A program made the translations under genes and the position numbers. Under the pieces are notes generated by a model that had not been told where the DNA came from, ran no database searches, and was given only the letters and a program-made list of their open reading frames with translations. From a virus, in the IMG/VR virus record IMGVR_UViG_3300009079_000095, positions 1 to 27,886 of that record: a stretch of 27,886 nucleotides of DNA. One strand, given 5' to 3'. Position 1 is the first letter of the stretch. Every line of letters starts with the position of its first letter. Below, in pieces: positions 7,704-14,044 of this stretch.

Positions 7704-7870
7704 CAGAAGCAGTAAAAGATTTAGTAACCCAAAAATTATCAGAATGGGTAATCTCTTCATTAAAAGAACATGCTAATTCATTAGTAGAAGAATATTTCGA
7801 AAATGAACCTGGAGAAAATAAAGATGAAATGTATAATAAAATAATAGCTAAAGTAAAATATAGATTATGA
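7700..7870 (+). CDS. Hypothetical 56-aa helical protein
   Basis: A short frame filling the gap between two longer genes. It starts in an ATGA overlap with the upstream stop and ends in an ATGA overlap with the next start. The 56-residue product is acidic and almost wholly helical by appearance. Having coupled junctions at both ends makes it very likely real. Function unknown. Confidence 0.65.
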   Translation: MTEAVKDLVTQKLSEWVISSLKEHANSLVEEYFENEPGENKDEMYNKIIAKVKYRL

Positions 7871-8061
7871 CAACAGAAGAAATAGAAATGCAACGTATAT
7901 GTGATATTGCACGTAAATTAGATAGATGGGAAATAGAAGCTCTATTGGAAGATATAGGAATAGCTTGTTATGATTACGAACCTACACAACTATTAATTGA
8001 ATGTTTAGTTGAAAATGTTATTTCAGGAAACATAGAAGAATATCAACTTACAAATGAATAG
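7867..8061 (+). CDS. Hypothetical 64-aa acidic protein
   Basis: A small acidic helical protein with two or three predicted helices and no recognised motif. It starts by ATGA overlap with the previous small gene and ends with a TAG, one of the few amber stops in the window; a second in-frame TAG follows one codon later. The next gene begins inside its last codons. Confidence 0.6.
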   Translation: MTTEEIEMQRICDIARKLDRWEIEALLEDIGIACYDYEPTQLLIECLVENVISGNIEEYQLTNE

Positions 8062-8221
8062 GTATAGAGTTCAAAAACGTGAATGGTCAGCTGATGTTGT
8101 AGAAAAGAATATCAGTAGTGACCCGAAGAAACCTATATGGAAAGTCTATATAGCACCAATATCGCATAGACACGATATTGTAGCAGGAGTAATATGTGAA
8201 TTTTTAAATGAAAAGTTATGA
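8054..8221 (+). CDS. Hypothetical 55-aa basic protein
   Basis: A short frame recovered from the gap between two longer ones. It starts eight bases before the upstream TAG stop ends and finishes in an ATGA overlap with the next start. The 55-residue product is basic with a strand-like WKVYIAPI segment followed by a helix that begins with histidines. No family recognised; the junctions support it being a gene. Confidence 0.55.
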   Translation: MNRYRVQKREWSADVVEKNISSDPKKPIWKVYIAPISHRHDIVAGVICEFLNEKL

Positions 8222-8433
8222 GCAAAACAATGAGTAAATTACAAATGATAGCCAGAGAGCAAGGCTATAGAACTATTGATGAACTATTAATGGAAACAAT
8301 GTTGAGAAGTATTGTTCCTGGTATATGTATGAATGATGGCTGTAATGCTGTCTATCAATATGAACCTGACCAAGATAAAGGTTATTGTCACGTATGTAAA
8401 ACAAAAACAGTTAAGAGCTGTCAATTGATATGA
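8218..8433 (+). CDS. Small zinc-ribbon phage protein
   Basis: A 71-residue protein with an N-terminal helix and a C-terminal four-cysteine cluster: C37-x4-C42 and C57-x2-C60, with an intervening YEPDQ motif and a VKSCQL end. This arrangement (xCxxxGCxxxYEPDQxxGxCxxC) is familiar from many tiny phage proteins of unknown function and indicates structural zinc binding. It probably binds nucleic acid or a protein partner. It is coupled to both neighbours by ATGA overlaps. Confidence 0.7.
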   Translation: MSKTMSKLQMIAREQGYRTIDELLMETMLRSIVPGICMNDGCNAVYQYEPDQDKGYCHVCKTKTVKSCQLI

Positions 8434-8660
8434 AACATTGGGAACCGATAGAGTACCACTATATTGCTAACAATATGATTAAGTACGGTGGTGGTTTTTT
8501 CAGACAAATTGGATATGCTATTAAAAAAGCAGACCAAGTAAACAGGAACAAATTATCAAGAACTTTTGCTAAAGAATTTAGCAAGTACTATGAAATGACA
8601 GACATAGAAGATTATAATTCAATAGAAGATATAGAAGATGAAAACAACGAAAGCGTTTAA
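8430..8660 (+). CDS. Conserved small phage protein of unknown function (76 aa)
   Basis: A 76-residue protein: basic, Gly-rich N-terminal half (MIKYGGGFFRQIG, residues 16-28), a helical segment with a KADxxNxxKL pattern, and a very acidic C-terminal tail (residues 55-76). The GGGF...A...AD..N..KL...F pattern recurs in small uncharacterised proteins from many phages, but I know of no assigned function. It starts by ATGA overlap and overlaps the PcfK-like gene by 23 bases. Confidence 0.6.
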   Translation: MKHWEPIEYHYIANNMIKYGGGFFRQIGYAIKKADQVNRNKLSRTFAKEFSKYYEMTDIEDYNSIEDIEDENNESV

Positions 8661-9048
8661 GGAAGCAATTCTAAAAGACTTAAATGAAAGAGCATCCGAA
8701 GATCCTTTCTTTGAGGTTAGATTTCAAAATGAAGAAAAGAATATAGATGATTGTATTACCTATATTCTAAATCAAGTTCAGAAAAGTGGATGTAATGGAT
8801 TTGAAGATAGTGAGATATTCAATATGGCTTATCATTATTACGATGAAGATAATATTGAAATAGGTGGTGCATTTAATGGTAGTGTTGTTGTTAATCACGT
8901 AGTAGTTCTTACAGAAGAAGAAAAAGCTGAAGCTAAACAGAAAGCTATCGACAGTCTTATACAACAAGAACGAAATAAAATGTTAAAGAAACCAGAGGCA
9001 CCTAAAACCTCAACATTATCAAGTGATAACGAACCTACTTTATTCTAA
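8638..9048 (+). CDS. pcfK: PcfK-like protein
   Basis: A 136-residue protein matching the PcfK family pattern from Bacteroidota conjugative elements: an N-terminal MKxTxAFK start, KNIDDCITYIL (residues 34-44), SGCNGF (50-55), AYHYYDED (64-71) and VVNHVVVLTEEEK (84-96), then a charged coiled segment and a C-terminal PTLF end. The matching of the extreme N-terminus supports the start at 8638 despite the 23-base overlap with the previous gene. PcfK and PcfJ are commonly encoded side by side on plasmids and integrative elements; biochemical function is not established. Here PcfJ follows immediately through a TAATG overlap, so the pair is preserved. The terminal LF-type tail could be a clamp-binding peptide, as in other replication-linked proteins, but this is inference. 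Confidence 0.8.
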   Translation: MKTTKAFKEAILKDLNERASEDPFFEVRFQNEEKNIDDCITYILNQVQKSGCNGFEDSEIFNMAYHYYDEDNIEIGGAFNGSVVVNHVVVLTEEEKAEAKQKAIDSLIQQERNKMLKKPEAPKTSTLSSDNEPTLF

Positions 9049-10382
9049 TGCAAGCAAAGACTAAATTTCAGAGAGAGATAGTGGCTTTAGATAAAAAGCT
9101 ACCAAAGATAACTCAAACCCAAATGAAGTGGGCCAGAGAGAACGCACATAGCTTTGTTGCTTTCCGTAATAAGTCAGGAAATATCCATTGTCTACATTGT
9201 GGTCACGTATATAAAGTTCATACTACACAAGGTTGGCAAGATGAAGTAATGGGTGATAACTGTCCTAACTGTAAGCATAAACTAAAAATAGTTTCAACGC
9301 AACATAGAACATACGGAGAAACAAGAGAGTTCAGAATAATAACAACTTTCAAAGAGTATCAAGTTATCAGACTATTTGAAATACGATGTACCTACAAAAC
9401 GAAAGAGAAAGGTGTTTATTGGATTTTTGAAAATTCAAGAATATATCTTAACGAACAAGGTAAACACGCTATCATTGGTTATGGTAGAATGGCTGGTTGG
9501 TATGGTAGTAGATTTTTTGGAGAGTTCTCTCTAAAGAATAACAAGTCTATCAATGCACACGACCAACATGTAAACTATACTTATCCACGTATTAAATATC
9601 TACCTATCATTAAAAGAAATGGTCTTGAAAAATACGATGATAATATTACACCGTTTACTACGTTCTGGTTATTGCTTACTTTTCCAATAGCTGAAACATT
9701 GCTAAAACTTGGATATGTAGATGGCTTTCAAACTTGTTGTTATAGCTACAGAAGAGAGCAGATACAGAAATATTGGTCTTCATTTAAGATAGTATTTAGA
9801 AATAAATATAAGATAAAGAAAATGGAAAATTATTTAGATTACTTAAAGCTTTTAGAAGAATTTGGTAAAGATTTAAGAAGTCCTAAATATGTTTGTCCAG
9901 AGAACTTTAAAGAAGCTCATAATGTCTATGTCAAGAAAAAACAAAAGCAATATGAAGCTATAAGAAGAATGAAAGATGAAGAACGTAAACAAGCAGAGCT
10001 TGAAAAATTACGTAAAGATAAAGAGTGGTATAGTAAACGTATGGAACGATGGAAAGAACTTGAATTTAAAAATGGAGATGTAATGATCACAGTTATAAAA
10101 ACTGTAGATGAAGTAGAGAAATTAGGTAATCTTTTTAAGCATTGTATTCATACTAATGGATATCATAGAGAAGAAGATGCACTATTACTTTGTGGTTACT
10201 ATAAAGGAAAACCTAAAGAAACTATAGAAGTTTCATTAGAGAATTTTACCATAGTTCAATCCAGAGGTTTAGGCAATAAAGCATCAAGGTATAATAAACC
10301 TATTATAGCTACTCTTACAAAGAACCTTAGAACTATCAAGAAGATAGCAAAGCAAAAAGAAGTCAAATTAAAATCAGCATAG
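9048..10382 (+). CDS. pcfJ: PcfJ-like protein with N-terminal zinc ribbon
   Basis: A 444-residue protein with two visible modules. Residues 48-75 form a zinc ribbon (C48-x2-C51 and C72-x2-C75). The C-terminal part (about 340-435) carries the PcfJ-type signature: a leucine-rich lead, LFKHCIHTN with its HC pair, a KPKETIEVSLENFTIVQSRG strand pair, then GNK. Between them lies a charged helical stretch (about 290-340, rich in Lys, Glu and Arg). PcfJ proteins are known from conjugative plasmids (named in pCF10) and are widespread in Bacteroidota mobile elements; a nucleic-acid-linked role is likely but unproven. It is coupled to PcfK upstream and followed, in the same frame after a TAG and one codon, by the DnaB-type helicase. 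Confidence 0.75.
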   Translation: MQAKTKFQREIVALDKKLPKITQTQMKWARENAHSFVAFRNKSGNIHCLHCGHVYKVHTTQGWQDEVMGDNCPNCKHKLKIVSTQHRTYGETREFRIITTFKEYQVIRLFEIRCTYKTKEKGVYWIFENSRIYLNEQGKHAIIGYGRMAGWYGSRFFGEFSLKNNKSINAHDQHVNYTYPRIKYLPIIKRNGLEKYDDNITPFTTFWLLLTFPIAETLLKLGYVDGFQTCCYSYRREQIQKYWSSFKIVFRNKYKIKKMENYLDYLKLLEEFGKDLRSPKYVCPENFKEAHNVYVKKKQKQYEAIRRMKDEERKQAELEKLRKDKEWYSKRMERWKELEFKNGDVMITVIKTVDEVEKLGNLFKHCIHTNGYHREEDALLLCGYYKGKPKETIEVSLENFTIVQSRGLGNKASRYNKPIIATLTKNLRTIKKIAKQKEVKLKSA

Positions 10383-10385
10383 ATT

Positions 10386-11750
10386 ATGGAAAAAACAGAG
10401 AAAAATTATGATGTCTATCATAGGATAAATATTGAGATACAAGTATTGGCAAGTATTATAGGAGCCGATAATAAGAGTGGTGTTAAAGAACTTGTTCTAA
10501 AACACAACCTTACTATATTAGACTTTCATTCTTTTACTCACCAATTTATTTTTAAAGCAGTATTAGAATGTTATGAGAATGGCATTATACCAACAGTAGT
10601 TACTATTTGTCAATTTAGACCTGATAAGTTTAGATTTAATAATGCAAAGACTTTTGAGTATGAAGTTATTGATATTCTACAAAAAGGAATTAACTCTCAC
10701 GTACTATTAGAGCATCACATAATGATGCTTAAACAATATGTGTTATTTGATTTCTGGAACCATAAAGCCTACGATGTGCTTTATGGGAATTGGAACAATC
10801 GAGATGTACTTCAAGTTGGAGATAATATTATTAGTGCCTATAATAAACTTTATAATAGGTTAACTGTTAATATTACTACGCAACAAGAAAATGATTACGA
10901 AACTGAAATACGTAATAAGGTTAAAAATAAATCAGAAGGTAAGTCTACAGGTATTACTACCTCTGTAGATGCTATTGATTCATTTACAGGCGGTTATTCT
11001 TTAGGCGAATTAGTTATCATAGCAGCAAGACCAGGTATGGGTAAAACTACCTATGCTTTAATATCAGCTTGGAACTCTGCAATGGAAGGTAATCACGTAG
11101 TATTCTTTTCATTAGAAATGGCACGTAATCAGTTGAAATCTAAATTGATTGGACTGATCACTGGTATTGAATACAAAAGAATAAAAAAAGGGGAACTGTC
11201 TAATGATGAATTGATGAAAGTAATACAAGCTGATAGGTATATAGAGCAATCAAATCTTGTTATTGATGATAAAATCAGAACTATTGAGGACATAGTACGA
11301 AAGTCTAAAGAATATGTAGCTAAGTTTAATACTAAGCTATTCTTTTTAGATTACATACAAAGAACTGGTAGTGTTGATAAGATGGAACTAAGAGTATTAG
11401 TGACTATTATTACAAGAGAGTTGAAATCTATAGCTAAAGAGCTTTATGTTGCTTTTGTTGCTTTATCTCAATTAAGTAGAGCAGTAGAGAACAGAGAGAA
11501 TAAAAGACCTAAACTATCAGATTTAAAAGAGTCAAGTAGTATAGAAGAAGATGCTGATATTGTAGCATTCTTATATAGAGAAGCTTATTATGATGAACAG
11601 AAAGGACAAACACCTGGTTTCTCTGAACTGTTCCATACGGAGTTTATTATAGGTAAGGGGAGAGATATTGGAACTACTACTATTCACTTGTTTATTAATC
11701 CTATTAATATGACTATTAATAGTTATAATTTTAGTGGTAAGTATGAATAA
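10386..11750 (+). CDS. dnaB: Replicative DNA helicase, DnaB-like
   Basis: A 454-residue protein of the length usual for DnaB. Residues about 8-150 correspond to the N-terminal helical domain, and residues 185-450 to the RecA-like motor. The Walker A loop reads ARPGMGKTT with K220-T221, followed by the FFSLEMA element (H1a-type) and a Walker B strand LFFLDYIQ with D322. Downstream, ALSQLSRAVE, a KESSSIEEDAD motif and a C-terminal GKGRDIGTT segment match the DnaB hallmarks. It unwinds the replication fork 5'-3' as a hexamer. No primase domain is fused, so primase must be elsewhere in the genome or host-supplied. It is the last gene before a hairpin and noncoding region. Confidence 0.93.
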   Translation: MEKTEKNYDVYHRINIEIQVLASIIGADNKSGVKELVLKHNLTILDFHSFTHQFIFKAVLECYENGIIPTVVTICQFRPDKFRFNNAKTFEYEVIDILQKGINSHVLLEHHIMMLKQYVLFDFWNHKAYDVLYGNWNNRDVLQVGDNIISAYNKLYNRLTVNITTQQENDYETEIRNKVKNKSEGKSTGITTSVDAIDSFTGGYSLGELVIIAARPGMGKTTYALISAWNSAMEGNHVVFFSLEMARNQLKSKLIGLITGIEYKRIKKGELSNDELMKVIQADRYIEQSNLVIDDKIRTIEDIVRKSKEYVAKFNTKLFFLDYIQRTGSVDKMELRVLVTIITRELKSIAKELYVAFVALSQLSRAVENRENKRPKLSDLKESSSIEEDADIVAFLYREAYYDEQKGQTPGFSELFHTEFIIGKGRDIGTTTIHLFINPINMTINSYNFSGKYE

Positions 11751-11751
11751 A

Positions 11752-11785
11752 AAAGAGAGGCTTAATATCCAAATAGCCTCTCTTT
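11752..11785 (+). terminator. Hairpin after the helicase gene, probable terminator
   Basis: Perfect 11-bp inverted repeat (11752-11762 with 11775-11785, core AAAGAGAGGCT) with a 12-base loop, starting two bases after the helicase stop. The stem begins with A's and ends in T's, and the 3' side continues TATATATC rather than a pure T-run, so termination may be partial. It could act in both directions. Confidence 0.65.
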
Positions 11786-11858
11786 ATATATCTAATGAAG
11801 TAGTGATTATCTCACATTTTGTAGAACTTCGAGCCAAAGGTAGTTGTTTTTTTTTATT

Positions 11859-11890
11859 AAAACAACACTACTATGGTGTTGTTTCTATTT
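11859..11890 (+). terminator. Second hairpin upstream of the HU/IHF-like gene
   Basis: A 9-bp inverted repeat (11860-11868 AAACAACAC with 11876-11884 GTGTTGTTT) with a 7-base loop, followed by CTATTTTTTG. Together with the hairpin at 11752-11785 it makes a double terminator-like arrangement that isolates the helicase operon from the next. The T-rich stretch just upstream of the stem also fits a terminator on the opposite strand. Confidence 0.5.
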
Positions 11891-11896
11891 TTTGTT

Positions 11897-11904
11897 TATA
11901 TTTG
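11897..11904 (+). promoter_or_regulatory. Bacteroidota-type -7 promoter element (TAnnTTTG)
   Basis: TATATTTG is an exact match to the -7 consensus TAnnTTTG of Bacteroidota primary sigma factor promoters, 14 bases before the ATG at 11919. The expected upstream TTG element is only weakly placed (a TTG at 11879-11881, spacing about 15, shorter than usual). The start point would be near 11911, giving a leader of only about eight bases. It would drive the HU/IHF-like, unknown and SSB genes. Confidence 0.5.
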
Positions 11905-11918
11905 TTAAAAAATCAGAT

Positions 11919-12206
11919 ATGCATTTTAAAGAATTTAATAGAGAAGTATCAGAAAAGTTTGGTCTTTCTCTTAAACAAAGCAAAGATATTTTAGCATTTG
12001 TGGAAAACAGTATGTTAGAAAAGATAAAGTTTGGTACTCATATTACATTTAGAGAGTTAGGTACTATTCTAATAAAAGTAAGACAGAAGAAAAAGTATTT
12101 AAACTTTCAGAAAGATGTAATGGTTACATCACCAAAGAAATACTACATATACTTTAGAGTACCTAAAAAGCTGAAGAAATTCTTATCAGAAAAAGTCTGT
12201 TATTAA
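11919..12206 (+). CDS. HU/IHF-like DNA-bending protein
   Basis: A 95-residue basic protein of the size of HU/IHF subunits. Residues 3-36 give the two N-terminal helices, followed by ITFRELGTILIKVR (42-55), the counterpart of the HU GFGTF strand region, a basic arm (KKKYLNFQKDVMV) and a C-terminal KKLKKFL helix as in HU proteins. I chose the ATG at 11919 rather than the upstream ATG at 11844, because the extra 25 residues are hydrophobic, cover the hairpin/promoter, and would make the protein too long for the family. It bends or compacts DNA and may aid replication initiation; IHF-type genes are known from crAss-like phages. Coupled to the next gene by TAATG. Confidence 0.7.
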   Translation: MHFKEFNREVSEKFGLSLKQSKDILAFVENSMLEKIKFGTHITFRELGTILIKVRQKKKYLNFQKDVMVTSPKKYYIYFRVPKKLKKFLSEKVCY

Positions 12207-12544
12207 TGTACATTAAAGACTTATCACAAGACAAAAGTAAAAATGTCAGAAAATTTACTTCACAATCCGATTGTTACAGTTACTTAACTAATGAGGTCTT
12301 TTTAAAAGAGGACTTCATTAGGCACGTAACTGATACGGCTAAGGCTAACAATGTTAGCTATATAGTAGCATACACAGTAATAACTAATTATTTAAACAAT
12401 ATCTTATATGAAGTAGACACACAAATAATATCCAAAAGAAAAAAGAGCAAAATTCGCATTCATAGTTATTTCTCCATATTGATTGGTTTTAGACTCAATG
12501 CAAGTAAACGATTATATTCATATTTAAAAACAGTACAGAAATGA
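12206..12544 (+). CDS. Hypothetical 112-aa protein between HU/IHF-like and SSB
   Basis: A basic, helical-looking protein with no recognised motif. The C-terminal 40 residues are strongly basic (a SKRKKSKIRIHS stretch at 74-85), fitting DNA binding by composition only. It is locked between two replication-linked genes by a TAATG start and an ATGA end. Its coding sequence contains an unusually long imperfect inverted repeat at 12277-12332 (reported separately). Confidence 0.6.
   Translation: MYIKDLSQDKSKNVRKFTSQSDCYSYLTNEVFLKEDFIRHVTDTAKANNVSYIVAYTVITNYLNNILYEVDTQIISKRKKSKIRIHSYFSILIGFRLNASKRLYSYLKTVQK
12277..12332. repeat. Long imperfect inverted repeat inside a coding region
   Basis: Outer arms CAGTTAC (12277-12283) and GTAACTG (12326-12332) pair perfectly. 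After a 4x4 internal mismatch, the inner arms 12288-12298 and 12311-12321 pair over 11 positions (seven Watson-Crick pairs, one G-T, three more pairs) around a 12-base loop. In total this is about 18 base pairs of dyad symmetry. It could form an mRNA hairpin or a DNA cruciform, or serve as a protein-binding site. Confidence 0.6.
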
Positions 12545-13485
12545 ACGCAAATGATTTTATAGTACCTAATTCTTCAAAGAAGAGATTAGACAAACAAGTT
12601 TTAGAAGCAGGACCAAATCCTGGTATTTTATATTCCATAGTTGATTGTGGAACACAGTACAATAAGTACTTTGACAAAAGCTCACGTATAGTGAGATTGA
12701 TATTTGAATTTCCTTTATTAAAGCAATTATTTAATGAGGGAGATACAGAAGCACGCTCAACAGTAGTGAGCCAAGAGTACACTTTTATGTTAGGGGAAAC
12801 CTCAAACTTAAAGACCAAGATTATTGATGGAGCAGAAGGTAGAATTGTACCTAAAAGCGAATACAAAAATGGTTGGAGTATAGGTCAATATTTAGGTAGA
12901 ACATTTATTGTTGATATCATAAATAGACCAAAGAAAGACGACCCAACTATTATTTATAATAACATTGGAAGTATTAAAGGTCTTACTGATAAGTTGAGAA
13001 CAACTTATAATTTTGATTGGGAATCAGTAGTGAGAACTAATGATTTATTATCTTTTATGATTGATGAAAAAGGAGAATGTTTTAGAACTGAAGAGTTTAC
13101 TAAACTACCTGATTATCTTCAAAAAATGATAAAAGAAAGTGAGGAAGCAGTACGTTACGCAAATAATGGTGGTGCTTTTGCTACAAGAGAACAATTTACT
13201 AATAATGGTACAGGACAAGCACCTAAAGCAGCTCCACCTATTCAGAGAGCACCTGTATCTTCAACAGAACCTATCAAGCAAATGCTTGTAACTGATTTCA
13301 CATATGAAGAATATATAGCTTCAAATTGGACAGATGATTTATTAGTAGCACATGGTAAGATGGAAATAATTCAGCCACCTAAAGTTGCTACACCACCAGC
13401 ACCAGCAGCAGCACCAACAGCTCCTGTTTCTTCAGCACCTACATTAGATATGGTAGATGAAAATGAAGATGATGTACCATTTTAA
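12541..13485 (+). CDS. ssb: Single-stranded DNA-binding protein
   Basis: A 314-residue protein with an N-terminal OB-type region (about residues 20-140), a linker, and a Pro/Ala-rich flexible segment near residues 279-302. It ends in the acidic tail DENEDDVPF, the classic SSB C-terminal tip that recruits partner proteins. The body pattern (GPNPGILYSIVDCGTQ near 24-39, VVSQEYTFML, and WSIGQYLGRTFIVDI) matches the phage SSB-like proteins of this size in crAss-like and other tailed phages. It coats single-stranded DNA at the fork and interacts with the helicase and nucleases encoded nearby. It starts by ATGA overlap and is the last gene before a large stem-loop. Confidence 0.8.
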   Translation: MNANDFIVPNSSKKRLDKQVLEAGPNPGILYSIVDCGTQYNKYFDKSSRIVRLIFEFPLLKQLFNEGDTEARSTVVSQEYTFMLGETSNLKTKIIDGAEGRIVPKSEYKNGWSIGQYLGRTFIVDIINRPKKDDPTIIYNNIGSIKGLTDKLRTTYNFDWESVVRTNDLLSFMIDEKGECFRTEEFTKLPDYLQKMIKESEEAVRYANNGGAFATREQFTNNGTGQAPKAAPPIQRAPVSSTEPIKQMLVTDFTYEEYIASNWTDDLLVAHGKMEIIQPPKVATPPAPAAAPTAPVSSAPTLDMVDENEDDVPF

Positions 13486-13494
13486 TTAACTTTT

Positions 13495-13557
13495 GAAGAG
13501 AGGTCTCGCCTGAGCAATGGGTAAGGTTTACAGCAATTTTCCTTACCGCCTCTCTTC
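13495..13557 (+). terminator. Large two-part stem-loop after SSB
   Basis: Outer stem GAAGAGAGG (13495-13503) pairs with CCTCTCTTC (13549-13557). An inner stem GGTAAGG (13520-13526) pairs with CCTTACC (13541-13547) around a 14-base loop, leaving a 16-base bulge on the left side only. It is followed by ATTTTTAAC, so termination after SSB is the simplest reading, but the size and the asymmetric bulge are more than a terminator needs. Confidence 0.65.
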
Positions 13558-13575
13558 ATTTTTAACAACAATTCT

Positions 13576-13851
13576 ATGCAAATATTAAGAGGGTTAATTC
13601 TATTAGGTAGTTTAGGTAGAGTATGGGCGACTTCAAGAAAAGCAAGAAACGTTTATCAGTCTATTTCTATATTGGCTTACTTCAAAATTATGAATGATAT
13701 GGAGAGCAATAGGGAAACAGTTATCCCAACTATTAAAGCTGATAATCCACCTCAAATTATCCAACAGATGAAATCTTATCAATTTAAAACAAGAAGAATG
13801 AAAACAATACAATGTATTCAGGAAATAAATCGAGTAACGAATGATTATTAA
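13576..13851 (+). CDS. Hypothetical 91-aa basic protein
   Basis: A small basic protein with a hydrophobic N-terminus (residues 1-15, ILRGLILLGSLG) that might associate with the membrane, although it is short for a full helix. The rest is charged and helical. It is the first gene after the big stem-loop, and the following gene begins within its last codons. No family recognised. Confidence 0.55.
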   Translation: MQILRGLILLGSLGRVWATSRKARNVYQSISILAYFKIMNDMESNRETVIPTIKADNPPQIIQQMKSYQFKTRRMKTIQCIQEINRVTNDY

Positions 13852-14044
13852 TATCATTATATATGTAGCAATCTATGTATTAATCGGAGTATTAATACAT
13901 CATGAAACAGAACCTTTATTACGTAAACGTCATTTTATGGACTATTCAAGAAGCAACTTTATTACATTACTATTAGACTATGTATTTTGGTTGCCTATGC
14001 TTATAATTTATGTAATTGTAAAAATCAGACAATGGATATCATAG
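13841..14044 (+). CDS. Small two-helix membrane protein (67 aa)
   Basis: Two hydrophobic segments (about residues 2-19 and 41-61) flank a charged loop with the sequence LLRKRHF, predicting a hairpin inner-membrane protein. It overlaps the preceding gene by 11 bases and the exonuclease gene by 13 bases. No family recognised; its size and topology would suit a small holin-like or membrane-targeting protein, but its location inside the replication block argues against simple assignment to lysis. Confidence 0.6.
   Translation: MIINIIIYVAIYVLIGVLIHHETEPLLRKRHFMDYSRSNFITLLLDYVFWLPMLIIYVIVKIRQWIS

Noticed and set aside
10712-10730. Inverted repeat AGCATCA/TGATGCT inside the helicase gene
   Set aside because: Only a 7-bp stem in coding DNA, a level expected by chance several times in a window of this size and composition.
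11844-11918. N-terminal extension of the HU/IHF-like protein by 25 residues
   Set aside because: The extension covers a hairpin and the TAnnTTTG element and is hydrophobic, unlike HU/IHF N-termini, so the start at 11919 is preferred.
11734-11994. Open frame of 86 codons over the helicase-HU/IHF gap
   Set aside because: It runs through both hairpins and the promoter element in a different frame from the HU/IHF-like gene and has skewed hydrophobic/Cys content; treated as noncoding.
12495-12866. Open frame of 123 codons on the minus strand
   Set aside because: It lies opposite the start of the SSB gene, which has a clear family match and a coupled start; the antisense frame has no recognisable content.
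13841-14044. Holin call for the two-helix membrane protein
   Set aside because: Size and topology fit, but the gene lies in the replication block with no endolysin beside it, so a lysis assignment is not supported.
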